This document shows, piece by piece, positions 6,373-13,822 of a stretch of 15,755 nucleotides of DNA. The DNA is taken from assembly GCA_034003585.1 (NCBI GenBank), contig JAVEYH010000083.1:1-15755 (forward strand). The letters are read 5' to 3'. A program made the translations under genes and the position numbers. The first letter of the stretch is position 1; each line of letters begins with the position of its first letter. The notes beneath the pieces were generated by a model, which was not told the DNA's origin, did not search any database, and worked only from the letters and a program-made list of their open reading frames with translations. The stretch comes from JAPXSY01 sp034003585. Lineage in GTDB: Bacteria; Verrucomicrobiota; Kiritimatiellia; RFP12; UBA1067.

Positions 6373-7020
6373 ATGAGTACGATCAAGGTTTTTAATCCGG
6401 CCGGGGACGCCGCAGGCGAAATGACCGTTGCGGACGATCTGCTGGTTCGGGACAAGGGCGCGCAGGCGGTCAAGGACGTGGTGGTGGCGATACGCAACAG
6501 CGCCCGCGCCGGCACGGCCTCCACCCTGCGGAAGGGCGAGGTTGCGGGCAGCAACAAAAAACCGTGGCGCCAGAAGGGGACGGGGCGCGCCCGCGCCGGG
6601 TACCGCCAGAGTCCGGTCTGGCGCGGCGGCGGCGTGGCGTTCGGCCCGCATCCGCGCGATTACGCGCAGAAGGTCAACCGCAAGGTGCAGCAGCTCGCGT
6701 TCACGCGCGCGCTCAGCGACGCGATTGCGGAGGGGCGGGTCGCGGTGATCGAAAAATTCGATCTGACCGGCCCCAAGACCAAGCAGATGACCGCGATGCT
6801 GAAGAAACTGGGCTCGGACCGTTCGGCGCTGATCGTGCTGGACGCGTATGACGAGAATGTGGTCCTGTCGGCGCGCAATTTGCAGAAGGTTGAGGTTGTC
6901 ACCGCAGCGGAAGTTACGGTATATTCACTCCTTTTGTACCGCAAGCTGATCGCCACGCAGGCGGGGTTCGCGGCGCTGACGGCGCGCATGCGGCCGGCGA
7001 AGAAAGAGGTGGGCGAATGA
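6373..7020 (+). CDS. rplD: 50S ribosomal protein L4
   Basis: A 215-aa protein whose extended loop lines the peptide exit tunnel. The loop is visible as GSNKKPWRQKGTGRARAG followed by SPVWRGGGVAFGPHPRDY. In E. coli L4 is also the autogenous repressor of the S10 operon; no matching leader is seen here. The ATG is preceded by TTGGAG. The stop overlaps the rplW start as ATGA (7017-7020), so the two are translationally coupled. Confidence 0.98.
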   Translation: MSTIKVFNPAGDAAGEMTVADDLLVRDKGAQAVKDVVVAIRNSARAGTASTLRKGEVAGSNKKPWRQKGTGRARAGYRQSPVWRGGGVAFGPHPRDYAQKVNRKVQQLAFTRALSDAIAEGRVAVIEKFDLTGPKTKQMTAMLKKLGSDRSALIVLDAYDENVVLSARNLQKVEVVTAAEVTVYSLLLYRKLIATQAGFAALTARMRPAKKEVGE

Positions 7021-7295
7021 AGCACGCTGGCATCATCCGCAGGGTTCAGATCACGGAAAAGGGCACACGGCTCGCCTGCGACAACCGGTATCTGGTCGAG
7101 GTCGCCCCGAAGGCGAACAAGATCGAGATCAAGGCGGCGGTCGAGAAGCAGTTCGGCGTGCATGTTCTGTCGGTCAACACCCAGAATTACAAAGGCACGC
7201 TGCGCACCCTGAAGAATCGGCGCGTGGTCCGCGATTCAGGCTGGAAACGCGCGATCGTCACGGTGAAGCCGGGCGAACGCATCGAGACCATTTAA
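7017..7295 (+). CDS. rplW: 50S ribosomal protein L23
   Basis: A 92-aa protein at the tunnel exit, where trigger factor and SRP dock on the ribosome. It has the family pattern IIRRVQITEKGTRLA, then VEVAPKANKIEIKAAVEKQF and NTQNYKGTLRTLKNRRVV, with a basic and glycine-rich end. Length is normal. The start overlaps the rplD stop by four bases, with AGAGGTGGG as ribosome site inside rplD. Confidence 0.97.
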   Translation: MKHAGIIRRVQITEKGTRLACDNRYLVEVAPKANKIEIKAAVEKQFGVHVLSVNTQNYKGTLRTLKNRRVVRDSGWKRAIVTVKPGERIETI

Positions 7296-7318
7296 GGCAG
7301 CGGAGAGGATAACAGGCC

Positions 7319-8143
7319 ATGGGGCTCAAGACATTCAAACCGAGAAGCGCCGGACTGCGACACCGCGTGTCGCCGACGTTCGACGAGATTACCGAGGTCA
7401 AGCCTCTCCGGAGACTGACCGAAGCGCGCACGAGCAAGGCCGGGCGCAACAATCAGGGGCGGATCACCACGCGCCATCGCGGCGGCGGCGTGAAACGCCG
7501 GTACCGGATCGTGGATTTCCGGCGTGACAAGGTCGGGATCCCGGCGCGCGTGGAGGCGATCGCCTACGATCCGAACCGTTCCGCGAATCTCGCGTTGCTG
7601 AAGTATGTGGACGGCGAGAAGCGTTACATCCTGGCTCCGGCGGGGCTCAAGGTGAACGATGCGGTGATGGCGGGACCGGAAGCCGAACCGAACGTGGGGA
7701 ACGCCATGCCGCTGGGGCAGGTTCCGCTCGGGCTGACGGTGCACAACATCGAGATGGTTCCCGGGCAGGGCGGCAAACTGGCGCGTTCCGCGGGGAACGG
7801 GTGCCAGGTGATGGCCCGCGACGCCGGCTTCGTGACGTTGCGCATGCCCTCCGGCGAGATCCGCCTGATCAACGCGCGCTGCATGGCGACGATCGGACAG
7901 GTCGGCAATGCGGAGTGGGGCAGCATCAAGCTGGGGAAGGCCGGCCGCAAACGCTGGATGGGCATCCGTCCGACGGTGCGCGGTGTGGCGATGAACCCGG
8001 TTGACCATCCGATGGGCGGCGGCGAAGGCCGGACGTCCGGCGGCAGTCACCCGCGGTCGCCTTGGGGCAAACTGGCCAAGGGCGGGAAGACGCGCAACCG
8101 CCGCAAGACCAGCAGCAGGTTCATTGTGAAGCGGAGAAAGTAA
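7319..8143 (+). CDS. rplB: 50S ribosomal protein L2
   Basis: A 274-aa protein close to the peptidyl transferase centre and needed for subunit joining; the length is typical. It begins MGLKTFKPRSAGLRH and carries GRNNQGRITTRHRGGGVKRRYR and GNAMPLGQVPLGLTVHNIE. The C-terminal motif is NPVDHPMGGGEGR from residue 226. His230, the conserved residue numbered 229 in mature E. coli L2, is present; the second histidine of the common DHPHGGGEGR form is methionine here. Ribosome site GGAGAGGA (7302-7309). Confidence 0.98.
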   Translation: MGLKTFKPRSAGLRHRVSPTFDEITEVKPLRRLTEARTSKAGRNNQGRITTRHRGGGVKRRYRIVDFRRDKVGIPARVEAIAYDPNRSANLALLKYVDGEKRYILAPAGLKVNDAVMAGPEAEPNVGNAMPLGQVPLGLTVHNIEMVPGQGGKLARSAGNGCQVMARDAGFVTLRMPSGEIRLINARCMATIGQVGNAEWGSIKLGKAGRKRWMGIRPTVRGVAMNPVDHPMGGGEGRTSGGSHPRSPWGKLAKGGKTRNRRKTSSRFIVKRRK

Positions 8144-8146
8144 CGC

Positions 8147-8428
8147 ATGGCACGGTCGATCAAAAAAGGGCCTTACGTCGAGAAGAGCCTTCTCGCGAAA
8201 GTCGAGAAAATGAACGCGTCCGGCAGGAAGCAGCCGATCAGAACCTGGTCGCGCCGCTCGATGATCCTGCCGGATTTCGTTGGGCACACGTTTGCCATTC
8301 ACAACGGCAGGCAGCATGTACCGATCTTCATCACCGAAAACATGGTGGGGCATCGTCTGGGTGAATTCGCGCCGACGCGCACGTTCAAGCAGCACGGGGT
8401 CCATACGGACAAAGCGGTCGCCAAATAA
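8147..8428 (+). CDS. rpsS: 30S ribosomal protein S19
   Basis: A 93-aa head protein contacting S13 and the A-site finger bridge. It opens MARSIKKGPYVEKSL and has WSRRSMILPDFVGHTFAIH followed by NMVGHRLGEFAPTRTFKQHG, all hallmark stretches. The ATG lies three bases after the rplB stop, with CGGAG (8132-8136) inside rplB as ribosome site. Length is normal. Confidence 0.98.
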   Translation: MARSIKKGPYVEKSLLAKVEKMNASGRKQPIRTWSRRSMILPDFVGHTFAIHNGRQHVPIFITENMVGHRLGEFAPTRTFKQHGVHTDKAVAK

Positions 8429-8442
8429 CGGAGTCGAGAAGC

Positions 8443-8778
8443 ATGGAAGTGACTGCCATTACCCGTAACGTCAGGATGTCGGCCCAGAAAGGCCGGCCGC
8501 TGGCCCGCAAGTGCCAGGGGCTGCCGGTGGCCGCCGCCCTGAACGTTGTCGAATTCAGTCCGCGCAAGGCCGCGACGATCCTGAGCAAGACGCTCAAGTC
8601 GGCGGTGGCGAACGCGCGGAACAACGCGAATCTGGATGTTGAGACGCTCAAGGTGAGCTTGTGCGTGTTTGACGAGGGTTCGCGTCTGCGCCGGTTCTGG
8701 CCGCGTGCCCGTGGGAGCGCGAGCCCGATTGCCAAGAGGCTGTGTCATTGCAAGGTGGTCCTGACCGACGGTCAGTGA
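8443..8778 (+). CDS. rplV: 50S ribosomal protein L22
   Basis: A 111-aa protein whose beta-hairpin lines the exit tunnel. It starts MEVTAITRNVRMSAQKGR, continues with RKAATILSKTLKSAVANARNN, and has the tunnel hairpin region DEGSRLRRFWPRARGSASPI near the end, followed by a CHCKVVLTDGQ tail in place of the usual HITVV-type strand. Ribosome site CGGAG (8429-8433). The length is normal. Confidence 0.97.
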   Translation: MEVTAITRNVRMSAQKGRPLARKCQGLPVAAALNVVEFSPRKAATILSKTLKSAVANARNNANLDVETLKVSLCVFDEGSRLRRFWPRARGSASPIAKRLCHCKVVLTDGQ

Positions 8779-8809
8779 GAGCCGGCGGCTTTTCAAAAGG
8801 AGCAAGACG

Positions 8810-9487
8810 TTGGGACAGAAAGTAAATCCGGTTGGTTTCAGGCTCGCGGTTGACAAGCAGTGGCGCAGCCGCTGGTTCGCCAACAAAAAGCAGTTCGGCG
8901 AACTGCTGGCCGAAGACCTGATGATCCGCGAATTGGTGAAGAAACGCCTCGAGAGCGCAGCGATCACGAAGATCCTGATCGAGCGTTACGCGAACCGCGT
9001 GCGGATCAACCTGTTCACCGCCCGTCCGGGCGTGGTGATCGGGCGCAAGGGGCAGGATGTCGACAAAATCCGCCAGGACCTCTCGAAAAAGACCGGCAAG
9101 GAGATCTACCTCGAGATCCATGAGGTGCGCGATCCCGATGCCAACGCCCAATTGGTGGCGGAGAGCATCGCGCAGCAGGTCGAACGCCGCGTCGCGCTCA
9201 AGCGCGCGATGAAGCGCGCCGAGAAGGTCGCCATGGACATGGGCGTCGACGGGATCAAAATCCGGTGCAGCGGCCGGATCAACGGCGCCGAGATCTCCCG
9301 CGTGGAGTGGAGCAAACAGGGCAAGGTCCCGTTGCACACGCTGCGCGCCAACATTGATTACGGGTTCGCCGAGGCGCACACGACCGCAGGGCTGATCGGC
9401 GTCAAGGTCTGGATTTGCAAGAAGGACGATTTCCAGCCGGTCCGCACCGGCGGACAGAGGAGGAGAAAAGATGCCTCTCATGCCTAA
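8810..9487 (+). CDS. rpsC: 30S ribosomal protein S3
   Basis: A 225-aa protein of the mRNA entry channel. It starts at TTG 8810: the conserved N-terminus GQKVNPVGFRLAV begins at the next codon and AAGGAG (8797-8802) sits 7 bases upstream, so the rare start codon is well supported. The KH domain motif GVVIGRKG is at 74-81. The C-terminal domain has GRINGAEISRVEW and LRANIDYGFAEAHTTAGLIGVKVWI. The end overlaps rplP by 17 bases. Confidence 0.98.
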   Translation: MGQKVNPVGFRLAVDKQWRSRWFANKKQFGELLAEDLMIRELVKKRLESAAITKILIERYANRVRINLFTARPGVVIGRKGQDVDKIRQDLSKKTGKEIYLEIHEVRDPDANAQLVAESIAQQVERRVALKRAMKRAEKVAMDMGVDGIKIRCSGRINGAEISRVEWSKQGKVPLHTLRANIDYGFAEAHTTAGLIGVKVWICKKDDFQPVRTGGQRRRKDASHA

Positions 9488-9893
9488 GCGGGTGAAGCAC
9501 CGCAAGCAATCGAAGGGCAATCGCGCCGGTCACGCGACTTCGGGCGCGCAGCTCGCCTACGGCGAGTTCGGCCTCAAGGCGCTGGAGCGCGGCTGGCTCA
9601 CCAACACGCAGATTGAGGCGTGCCGTGTGGTCATCAACCGCGAAATGAAACGCAAGGGCAAGCTGTGGATCCGCGTGTTCCCCGACAAGCCGGTGACGCG
9701 CAAGCCGATCGAAGTGCGCATGGGCGGCGGCAAAGGCAATCCGGAGCTGTGGGTCGCCGTGATCCTGCCCGGCAAGATGCTGTTCGAGATCGGCGGCGTG
9801 CCGGATTCCGTGGCGCGGGAGTGCCTGCGTCTGGCGGACACCAAAATCGGCATCCGCTCGACGCTCGTCACACGCCACGCAACGGGAGTCTGA
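9471..9893 (+). CDS. rplP: 50S ribosomal protein L16
   Basis: A 140-aa protein near the A site and the 5S rRNA. The start could be ATG 9471 (MPLMPKRVKHRKQ) or ATG 9480. GAGGAGGAG at 9457-9465 lies 5 bases before the first and 14 before the second, so 9471 is chosen, giving a 17-base overlap with rpsC. Hallmarks are WIRVFPDKPVTRKPIEVRMG (Arg83 equivalent to the hydroxylated arginine of E. coli L16) and GNPELWVAVILPGKMLFEI. Confidence 0.97.
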   Translation: MPLMPKRVKHRKQSKGNRAGHATSGAQLAYGEFGLKALERGWLTNTQIEACRVVINREMKRKGKLWIRVFPDKPVTRKPIEVRMGGGKGNPELWVAVILPGKMLFEIGGVPDSVARECLRLADTKIGIRSTLVTRHATGV

Positions 9894-9901
9894 ACGGAAT
9901 C

Positions 9902-10096
9902 ATGAAAGCAAGAGATCTGAGAGAACTTGGGGCGGCGGAACTCGACCAGAAGATCCGTGAGCTGTCGCAGGAGCTGAACGACCTGCGGATCAAACACCAG
10001 TCGGGCGCCGGTGTCGAAAAACCGGTCCGGATGCGTCTGATGCGCCGCGACATCGCGCGCATGAAGACGGTACAAACCCAGCGGGAGGCTAAGTAA
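9902..10096 (+). CDS. rpmC: 50S ribosomal protein L29
   Basis: A 64-aa two-helix protein beside L23 at the tunnel exit. It has the family pattern MKARDLRELGAAELDQKI, ELSQELNDLRIKHQSG and a basic second helix VRMRLMRRDIARMKTV. The ATG lies 8 bases after the rplP stop with only a weak ACGGA ribosome site, so coupling to rplP is likely. The TAA stop is directly followed by the rpsQ ATG. Confidence 0.96.
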   Translation: MKARDLRELGAAELDQKIRELSQELNDLRIKHQSGAGVEKPVRMRLMRRDIARMKTVQTQREAK

Positions 10097-10369
10097 ATGG
10101 CCGGGACAACCGAAGCAATCCAAACGCGCGGAAGCCGCAAGGTCCGCAAGGGCAAGGTGATCAGCAAGAGCGGACGGAAGTCGGTGATCGTGCAGAGCGA
10201 ACGCCGCGAACGGCATCCGATCTACGGCAAAGTCATCCGCCGGTTCAAGAAGTACCACGCCCACGACGAGTCGGATACGGTTCAGGTCGGCGACAGCGTC
10301 ACCATCATGGAGACGCGTCCGCTGAGCGCGACCAAGCGCTGGCGGATCGTGCGGCCGGAGGGGAAATGA
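10097..10369 (+). CDS. rpsQ: 30S ribosomal protein S17
   Basis: A 90-aa OB-fold protein that binds 16S rRNA early in assembly. Family stretches are RKGKVISKSGRKSVIVQSER, HPIYGKVIRRFKKYHAHDE, VGDSVTIMETRPLSATKRWR. The ATG follows the rpmC TAA with no gap, and GGGAGG (10083-10088) inside rpmC serves as ribosome site. A roughly ten-residue N-terminal stretch before the core is slightly longer than in E. coli. Confidence 0.97.
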   Translation: MAGTTEAIQTRGSRKVRKGKVISKSGRKSVIVQSERRERHPIYGKVIRRFKKYHAHDESDTVQVGDSVTIMETRPLSATKRWRIVRPEGK

Positions 10370-10370
10370 G

Positions 10371-10736
10371 ATGATTCAGGAACAGACGGTATTGGTGGTG
10401 GCGGACAACACCGGCGCGAAACGCGCCATGTGCTTCCGCGTCCTGGGTCAGCGGAAACGGTACGCCCATCTGGGCGATGTGATCCGCGTGGCGATCAAGG
10501 AGGCGACCCCCACGGGCGCGGTCAAAAAGGGACAGGTCTGCACGGCGGTGATTGTGCGCACGGGTCAGCCGATCCGCCGCAATGACGGCTCGTATGTCCG
10601 GTTCGACCAGAACGCGTGCGTGATCGTGGACAACAAGATGAACCCGGTCGGGTCACGCATCTTCGGGCCTGTGGCGCGCGAGTTGCGCGACAGGAACTAC
10701 ATGAAAATCATTTCGCTGGCGCCGGAAGTGGTCTGA
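10371..10736 (+). CDS. rplN: 50S ribosomal protein L14
   Basis: A 121-aa protein of the intersubunit face, bound by RsfS in other bacteria; the length is normal. It reads MIQEQTVLVVADNTGAKRAM, then GDVIRVAIKEATPTGAVKKG, RNDGSYVRFDQNACVIVDNK and GSRIFGPVARELR, ending SLAPEVV. The ATG lies one base after the rpsQ stop. It is followed by the largest gap of the spc part (84 bp), which holds a foldable sequence. Confidence 0.98.
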   Translation: MIQEQTVLVVADNTGAKRAMCFRVLGQRKRYAHLGDVIRVAIKEATPTGAVKKGQVCTAVIVRTGQPIRRNDGSYVRFDQNACVIVDNKMNPVGSRIFGPVARELRDRNYMKIISLAPEVV

Positions 10737-10748
10737 GCCCGCGAGCGG

Positions 10749-10807
10749 CCGTAACGCCGATGGCCCGCCTGCGGGGCGGTTCCCGTTCAGGGCCAAAACG
10801 GTTACGG
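10749..10807 (+). promoter_or_regulatory. Foldable leader between rplN and rplX
   Basis: Nested complements fill this gap: CCGTAAC (10749-10755) with GTTACGG (10801-10807), TGGCCC (10761-10766) with GGGCCA (10790-10795), and CCGCC (10765-10769) with GGCGG (10775-10779), which shares two bases with the middle stem. The structure ends just before the rplX ribosome site (GAGGA, near 10809). In E. coli the spc operon is controlled by S8 binding near the rplX-rplE junction. A similar role here is only a possibility. Confidence 0.4.
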
Positions 10808-10820
10808 GTGAGGAAACAGC

Positions 10821-11138
10821 ATGAGTGTTGCGAGAATCAGGAAAGAGGATACGGTGATCGCCATTGCGGGCGATTTCGCCGGCAAGACAGGCAAGGTGCT
10901 GCGCGTGATGCCCGACAAGGGCAAAGCCGTGGTGCAGGGCCTGAACATGGTGAAAAAGGCCATCCGCCGTTCCCAGACCGCGCCGGAAGGCGGGATTGTG
11001 GAGCGCGAGGCCCCGATCGACCTGTCGAATCTGATGCCCTATGATCCGGACGCGAAGAAAGGCGTCCGCATCCGCAGGGTGAAAGAGGGCGACAGGGTGG
11101 TGCGCCAATCCAAGGCGACCGGGAAGAACCTGGACTGA
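10821..11138 (+). CDS. rplX: 50S ribosomal protein L24
   Basis: A 105-aa assembly initiator near the tunnel exit. The KOW motif is KEDTVIAIAGDFAGKTGKVL near the N-terminus, then VQGLNMVKKAIRRSQTAPEG and EAPIDLSNLMPYDPDAKKGV. Start ATG 10821 with GAGGA upstream. It follows the structured gap and is 16 bases before rplE. Confidence 0.97.
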   Translation: MSVARIRKEDTVIAIAGDFAGKTGKVLRVMPDKGKAVVQGLNMVKKAIRRSQTAPEGGIVEREAPIDLSNLMPYDPDAKKGVRIRRVKEGDRVVRQSKATGKNLD

Positions 11139-11154
11139 GAGGGGGCCTACGGAC

Positions 11155-11694
11155 ATGGCAAAACTTAAAGAGACATTCGCGAAAGAAATGGCGCCCAAGC
11201 TTCAGGAGAAGCTGGGGCTCAAAAACAAAATGCTGGTGCCCCGCCTCCAGAAAGTCGTGCTCAACATGGCGTTCGGGATTGTGGAAAAGGACGTGCAGAA
11301 GACCATCGTCGACGACCTGGCCAAACTGTCCGGCCAGAAGCCGATGCTGTGCAAGGCGCGCAAAAGCATTTCCAACTTCAAGCTGCGCGAGGGCATGATC
11401 ATTGGCGCCAAAGTCACCCTGCGGGGCGAACGCATGTTCGACTTCATGGAGCGTCTGGTGAACAGCGCGCTGCCCCGTATCCGCGACTTCCGCGGCGTGC
11501 CGAACCGCGGGTTCGACGGTCGCGGCAACTACACCCTGGGACTGAAAGAGCATACGATCTTCCCCGAGATGGTCGATTCCGGAACGCCGGGGACCGATGT
11601 GGGGATGGATATCACGTTCGTCACGTCGGCCAAGGACAACAAGGGCGCCCGTGAGCTGCTCGGGATATTAGGGATGCCGTTCGCCGGCAAATAA
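11155..11694 (+). CDS. rplE: 50S ribosomal protein L5
   Basis: A 179-aa 5S rRNA binder of the central protuberance; the length is exactly usual. Hallmarks are VPRLQKVVLNMAFG, QKPMLCKARKSISNFKLREG, GAKVTLRGERMFDFMERLVN and the C-terminal DVGMDITFVTSAKDNKGARE. The ribosome site lies in the short gap after rplX (GAGGGGG). Nothing unusual is seen. Confidence 0.98.
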   Translation: MAKLKETFAKEMAPKLQEKLGLKNKMLVPRLQKVVLNMAFGIVEKDVQKTIVDDLAKLSGQKPMLCKARKSISNFKLREGMIIGAKVTLRGERMFDFMERLVNSALPRIRDFRGVPNRGFDGRGNYTLGLKEHTIFPEMVDSGTPGTDVGMDITFVTSAKDNKGARELLGILGMPFAGK

Positions 11695-11708
11695 GGAGAT
11701 TCCCCACA

Positions 11709-11894
11709 ATGGCCAAAACCTGTCTGATGGAGAAAGCCAAGCGCAAGCCGAAGTTTTCGACGCGCAAATATTACCGCTGCTCCCGTTGCGGTCGTCCGCG
11801 CGCGTATATCCGTAAGTTCCAGCTCTGCCGTATCTGTTTCCGCGAGCTGGCGGTGACCGGAATGATCCCGGGTGTGACCAAGGCAAGCTGGTAG
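11709..11894 (+). CDS. rpsN: 30S ribosomal protein S14, zinc-binding short form
   Basis: A 61-aa S14 of the type Z class. Cys24, Cys27, Cys40 and Cys43 form C-x2-C-x12-C-x2-C, the zinc site of the short form; the longer cysteine-free form has about 100 residues. The ending GMIPGVTKASW is typical. AAGGAG overlaps the rplE stop, 10 bases before ATG 11709. A zinc-free paralogue elsewhere in the genome is possible but cannot be seen. Confidence 0.98.
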   Translation: MAKTCLMEKAKRKPKFSTRKYYRCSRCGRPRAYIRKFQLCRICFRELAVTGMIPGVTKASW

Positions 11895-11905
11895 AGGAGA
11901 GAACC

Positions 11906-12298
11906 ATGACGTCGGATCCGATTTCTGACATGCTGTTGCGAATCCGCAACGGGCTCAAAGCCAAACTGCCTTCCATCACGCTTCCGGGCTCCCGGATCAA
12001 GGGCGAAATCGCCCGGGTGATGAAGGAAGAGGGCTACATCGCTGACTTCACGCTGACGGCCGCCGTGCCGCGCGCGTTACGCATCGAACTGAAGTACAAT
12101 GACGCCGCCGAACCGGCGATCCGCGGCCTGCGCCGCGAAAGCAAGCCGGGGCTCCGCAAATTCTGCGGCGTGCAGGATATCCCCCATGTGCTGGGCGGGA
12201 TGGGCATTGCCATCCTGAGCACGTCGGGCGGCATTCTGAGCGGCAAGGAAGCCCGGAAGCGCAAGCTTGGCGGCGAACTGATCTGCACAATCTGGTAA
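11906..12298 (+). CDS. rpsH: 30S ribosomal protein S8
   Basis: A 130-aa 16S rRNA binder and, in E. coli, the repressor of the spc operon. It opens MTSDPISDMLLRIRNGLKAK and ends with the RNA-binding part GGMGIAILSTSGGILSGKEA and RKRKLGGELICTIW. AGGAG (11895-11899) begins one base after the rpsN stop, 6 bases before the ATG. Confidence 0.98.
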   Translation: MTSDPISDMLLRIRNGLKAKLPSITLPGSRIKGEIARVMKEEGYIADFTLTAAVPRALRIELKYNDAAEPAIRGLRRESKPGLRKFCGVQDIPHVLGGMGIAILSTSGGILSGKEARKRKLGGELICTIW

Positions 12299-12311
12299 GA
12301 GGGCTTCAACG

Positions 12312-12851
12312 ATGTCGAGAATTGGTAACATGCCGATTGCGATCCCCGCGGGGGTCACGGTGACCGCCCAAGGCAATGCGGTGACGGTCAAGGGGAAGCT
12401 GGGCGAATTGAGCCGCGTCTTCCAGAGCGGGATTGATGTCCGCGTCGCGGACGGCCAGGTGGTCGTGGCGCGTGCGGATGATTCCCGCATGCAGAAAAGC
12501 TGCCACGGCCTGAGCCGGACCCTCGTCCGGAACATGATCGAGGGCGTGACGACCGGGTACAAGAAGGTGCTGACCATCGAGGGGACGGGGTTCAAAGCGG
12601 TCCTGCAGGGCAACAAACTCAGTCTTTCGCTGGGGTTCGCCTCGCCCAAGGATTACCTGATCCCGGACGGGATCCGCATCACGGTCGATGCGGCCGGCCT
12701 GAACGTGACGGTGGAGGGGATCAGCAAAGAACTCGTGGGCCAGGCGGCCGCGCGCATCCGCAGTTATTATCCGGCCGAACCCTACAAGGGCAAGGGGATC
12801 AAGTACGCGGGCGAGCAGATCCGCCGCAAACAGGGCAAGACTGTCGCGTAA
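12312..12851 (+). CDS. rplF: 50S ribosomal protein L6
   Basis: A 179-aa protein with two related domains near the factor-binding site of the large subunit. It begins MSRIGNMPIAIPAGVTV and contains VTTGYKKVLTIEGTGFKAVL and the C-terminal signature YPAEPYKGKGIKYAGEQIRR. Length is typical. AAGAGGG spans the rpsH stop as ribosome site. Confidence 0.98.
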   Translation: MSRIGNMPIAIPAGVTVTAQGNAVTVKGKLGELSRVFQSGIDVRVADGQVVVARADDSRMQKSCHGLSRTLVRNMIEGVTTGYKKVLTIEGTGFKAVLQGNKLSLSLGFASPKDYLIPDGIRITVDAAGLNVTVEGISKELVGQAAARIRSYYPAEPYKGKGIKYAGEQIRRKQGKTVA

Positions 12852-12874
12852 CGCCTGAACGGAGCTGAGGAAAG

Positions 12875-13255
12875 ATGAGTTTTAACCGTAAAGAACAACG
12901 CGCCCGGCGCCACATGCGCCTGCGTCAGCGGATCCAAGGCACGGCCGAGCGTCCGCGCATGGCCATCTGCATCTCGAACAAGCACATGTATGTGCAGTTC
13001 ATTGATGACACGGCCATGAACACGTTGGCTTCGACCTCCACCCTGAAGGAGGCCAAGCCGTGTAATCTGGAAACCGCGCGGCAGGTCGGCGAGCAGGCCG
13101 CCACCGTGGCGAAGGAAAAGGGGATCTCGATCGTGGTCGTGGACCGCGGCGGGTTCAAATTCCATGGGCGCGTCAAACAGATCGTGGATGCCGCGACCGC
13201 CGCCGGACTGAAAATTTCTGACCGCGCCACGAAAGTGGCAGAGGAGGCGAAGTGA
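12875..13255 (+). CDS. rplR: 50S ribosomal protein L18
   Basis: A 126-aa 5S rRNA binder. Visible are the basic N-terminus FNRKEQRARRHMRLRQRIQG, ERPRMAICISNKHMYVQFID, and VVVDRGGFKFHGRVKQIVDA near the end. The TGA stop overlaps the rpsE GTG start as GTGA (13252-13255), which implies coupled translation. Confidence 0.98.
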   Translation: MSFNRKEQRARRHMRLRQRIQGTAERPRMAICISNKHMYVQFIDDTAMNTLASTSTLKEAKPCNLETARQVGEQAATVAKEKGISIVVVDRGGFKFHGRVKQIVDAATAAGLKISDRATKVAEEAK

Positions 13256-13743
13256 GCGCAGAGGCGAAATACTCCCGCAATGAGGGATCGAGTGAGTTCG
13301 ACGAACGGGTCGTGTTCGTCAACCGGTGTTCGAAGGTCGTGAAGGGCGGCCGCCGTTTCAGTTTCAGCGCGGTGGTGGTCGTGGGCGACCGCGGGGGCCG
13401 GGTGGGCTTCGGCTTCGGCAAGGCCAACGAGGTGGCCGAGGCCATCCGCAAGGGCGGCGATTCGGCCAAGAAGGAAATGATGCGCGTCAAGCTCGACGGC
13501 AAGACGATCCCGCATGCGGTGACCGGAATCTGTGACGGCGGCCGTGTGCTGCTGAAGCCCGCGCCCAAAGGAACGGGTCTGATCGTCGGCGGCGGCATGC
13601 GCCCGGTGCTCGAGGCGGCCGGCGTGCATGACGCCATCGGCAAATCGCTGGGCAGCAAGAACCGGCTGAATGTGGTTAAGGCGACGGTGGACGCGCTGAA
13701 CCAGTTGCGTTCGTCGGAGGAGATCGCGGCCGCAAGAGCGTGA
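13252..13743 (+). CDS. rpsE: 30S ribosomal protein S5
   Basis: A 163-aa protein of the mRNA entry channel with the usual double-stranded-RNA-like fold. It starts at GTG 13252, with AGGAGG (13242-13247) 4 bases upstream inside rplR. Motifs are ERVVFVNRCSKVVKGGRRFS, GRVGFGFGKANEVAEAIRKG and GTGLIVGGGMRPVLEAAGVH. rpmD (L30) would normally come next but is absent; a hairpin-rich 79-bp gap follows. Confidence 0.98.
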   Translation: MSAEAKYSRNEGSSEFDERVVFVNRCSKVVKGGRRFSFSAVVVVGDRGGRVGFGFGKANEVAEAIRKGGDSAKKEMMRVKLDGKTIPHAVTGICDGGRVLLKPAPKGTGLIVGGGMRPVLEAAGVHDAIGKSLGSKNRLNVVKATVDALNQLRSSEEIAAARA

Positions 13744-13744
13744 A

Positions 13745-13798
13745 ACGAGTGAAGCGGGAAGGGCGAAGCATGAACCGTTTCCCGCCTTCACGATTCGT
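13745..13798 (+). other. Long hairpin where rpmD is expected
   Basis: GTGAAG (13749-13754) pairs with CTTCAC (13786-13791) and CGGGAA (13755-13760) with TTCCCG (13779-13784), with one bulged C at 13785. ACGA (13745-13748) and TCGT (13795-13798) extend the base. The 18-base loop spans 13761-13778. No T tract follows directly, so read-through to rplO is expected; it may be an attenuator, a processing site or a protein-binding site. Confidence 0.5.
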
Positions 13799-13804
13799 GT
13801 TTAC

Positions 13805-13820
13805 CGTAAAGGAGTTTACG
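13805..13820 (+). promoter_or_regulatory. rplO ribosome site displayed in a hairpin loop
   Basis: CGTAAA (13805-13810), GGAG (13811-13814), TTTACG (13815-13820): a perfect 6-bp stem whose four-base loop is the Shine-Dalgarno core, two bases before the rplO ATG. If the stem forms, the 8 bases from GGAG to ATG shrink to a much shorter path. No better ribosome site exists for this start. Confidence 0.5.
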
Positions 13821-13822
13821 CA

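Noticed and set aside
10616..11044. Frame crossing the rplN-rplX gap and overlapping rplX
   Set aside because: It shows low-complexity basic composition and overlaps two well-conserved genes; shadow frame.
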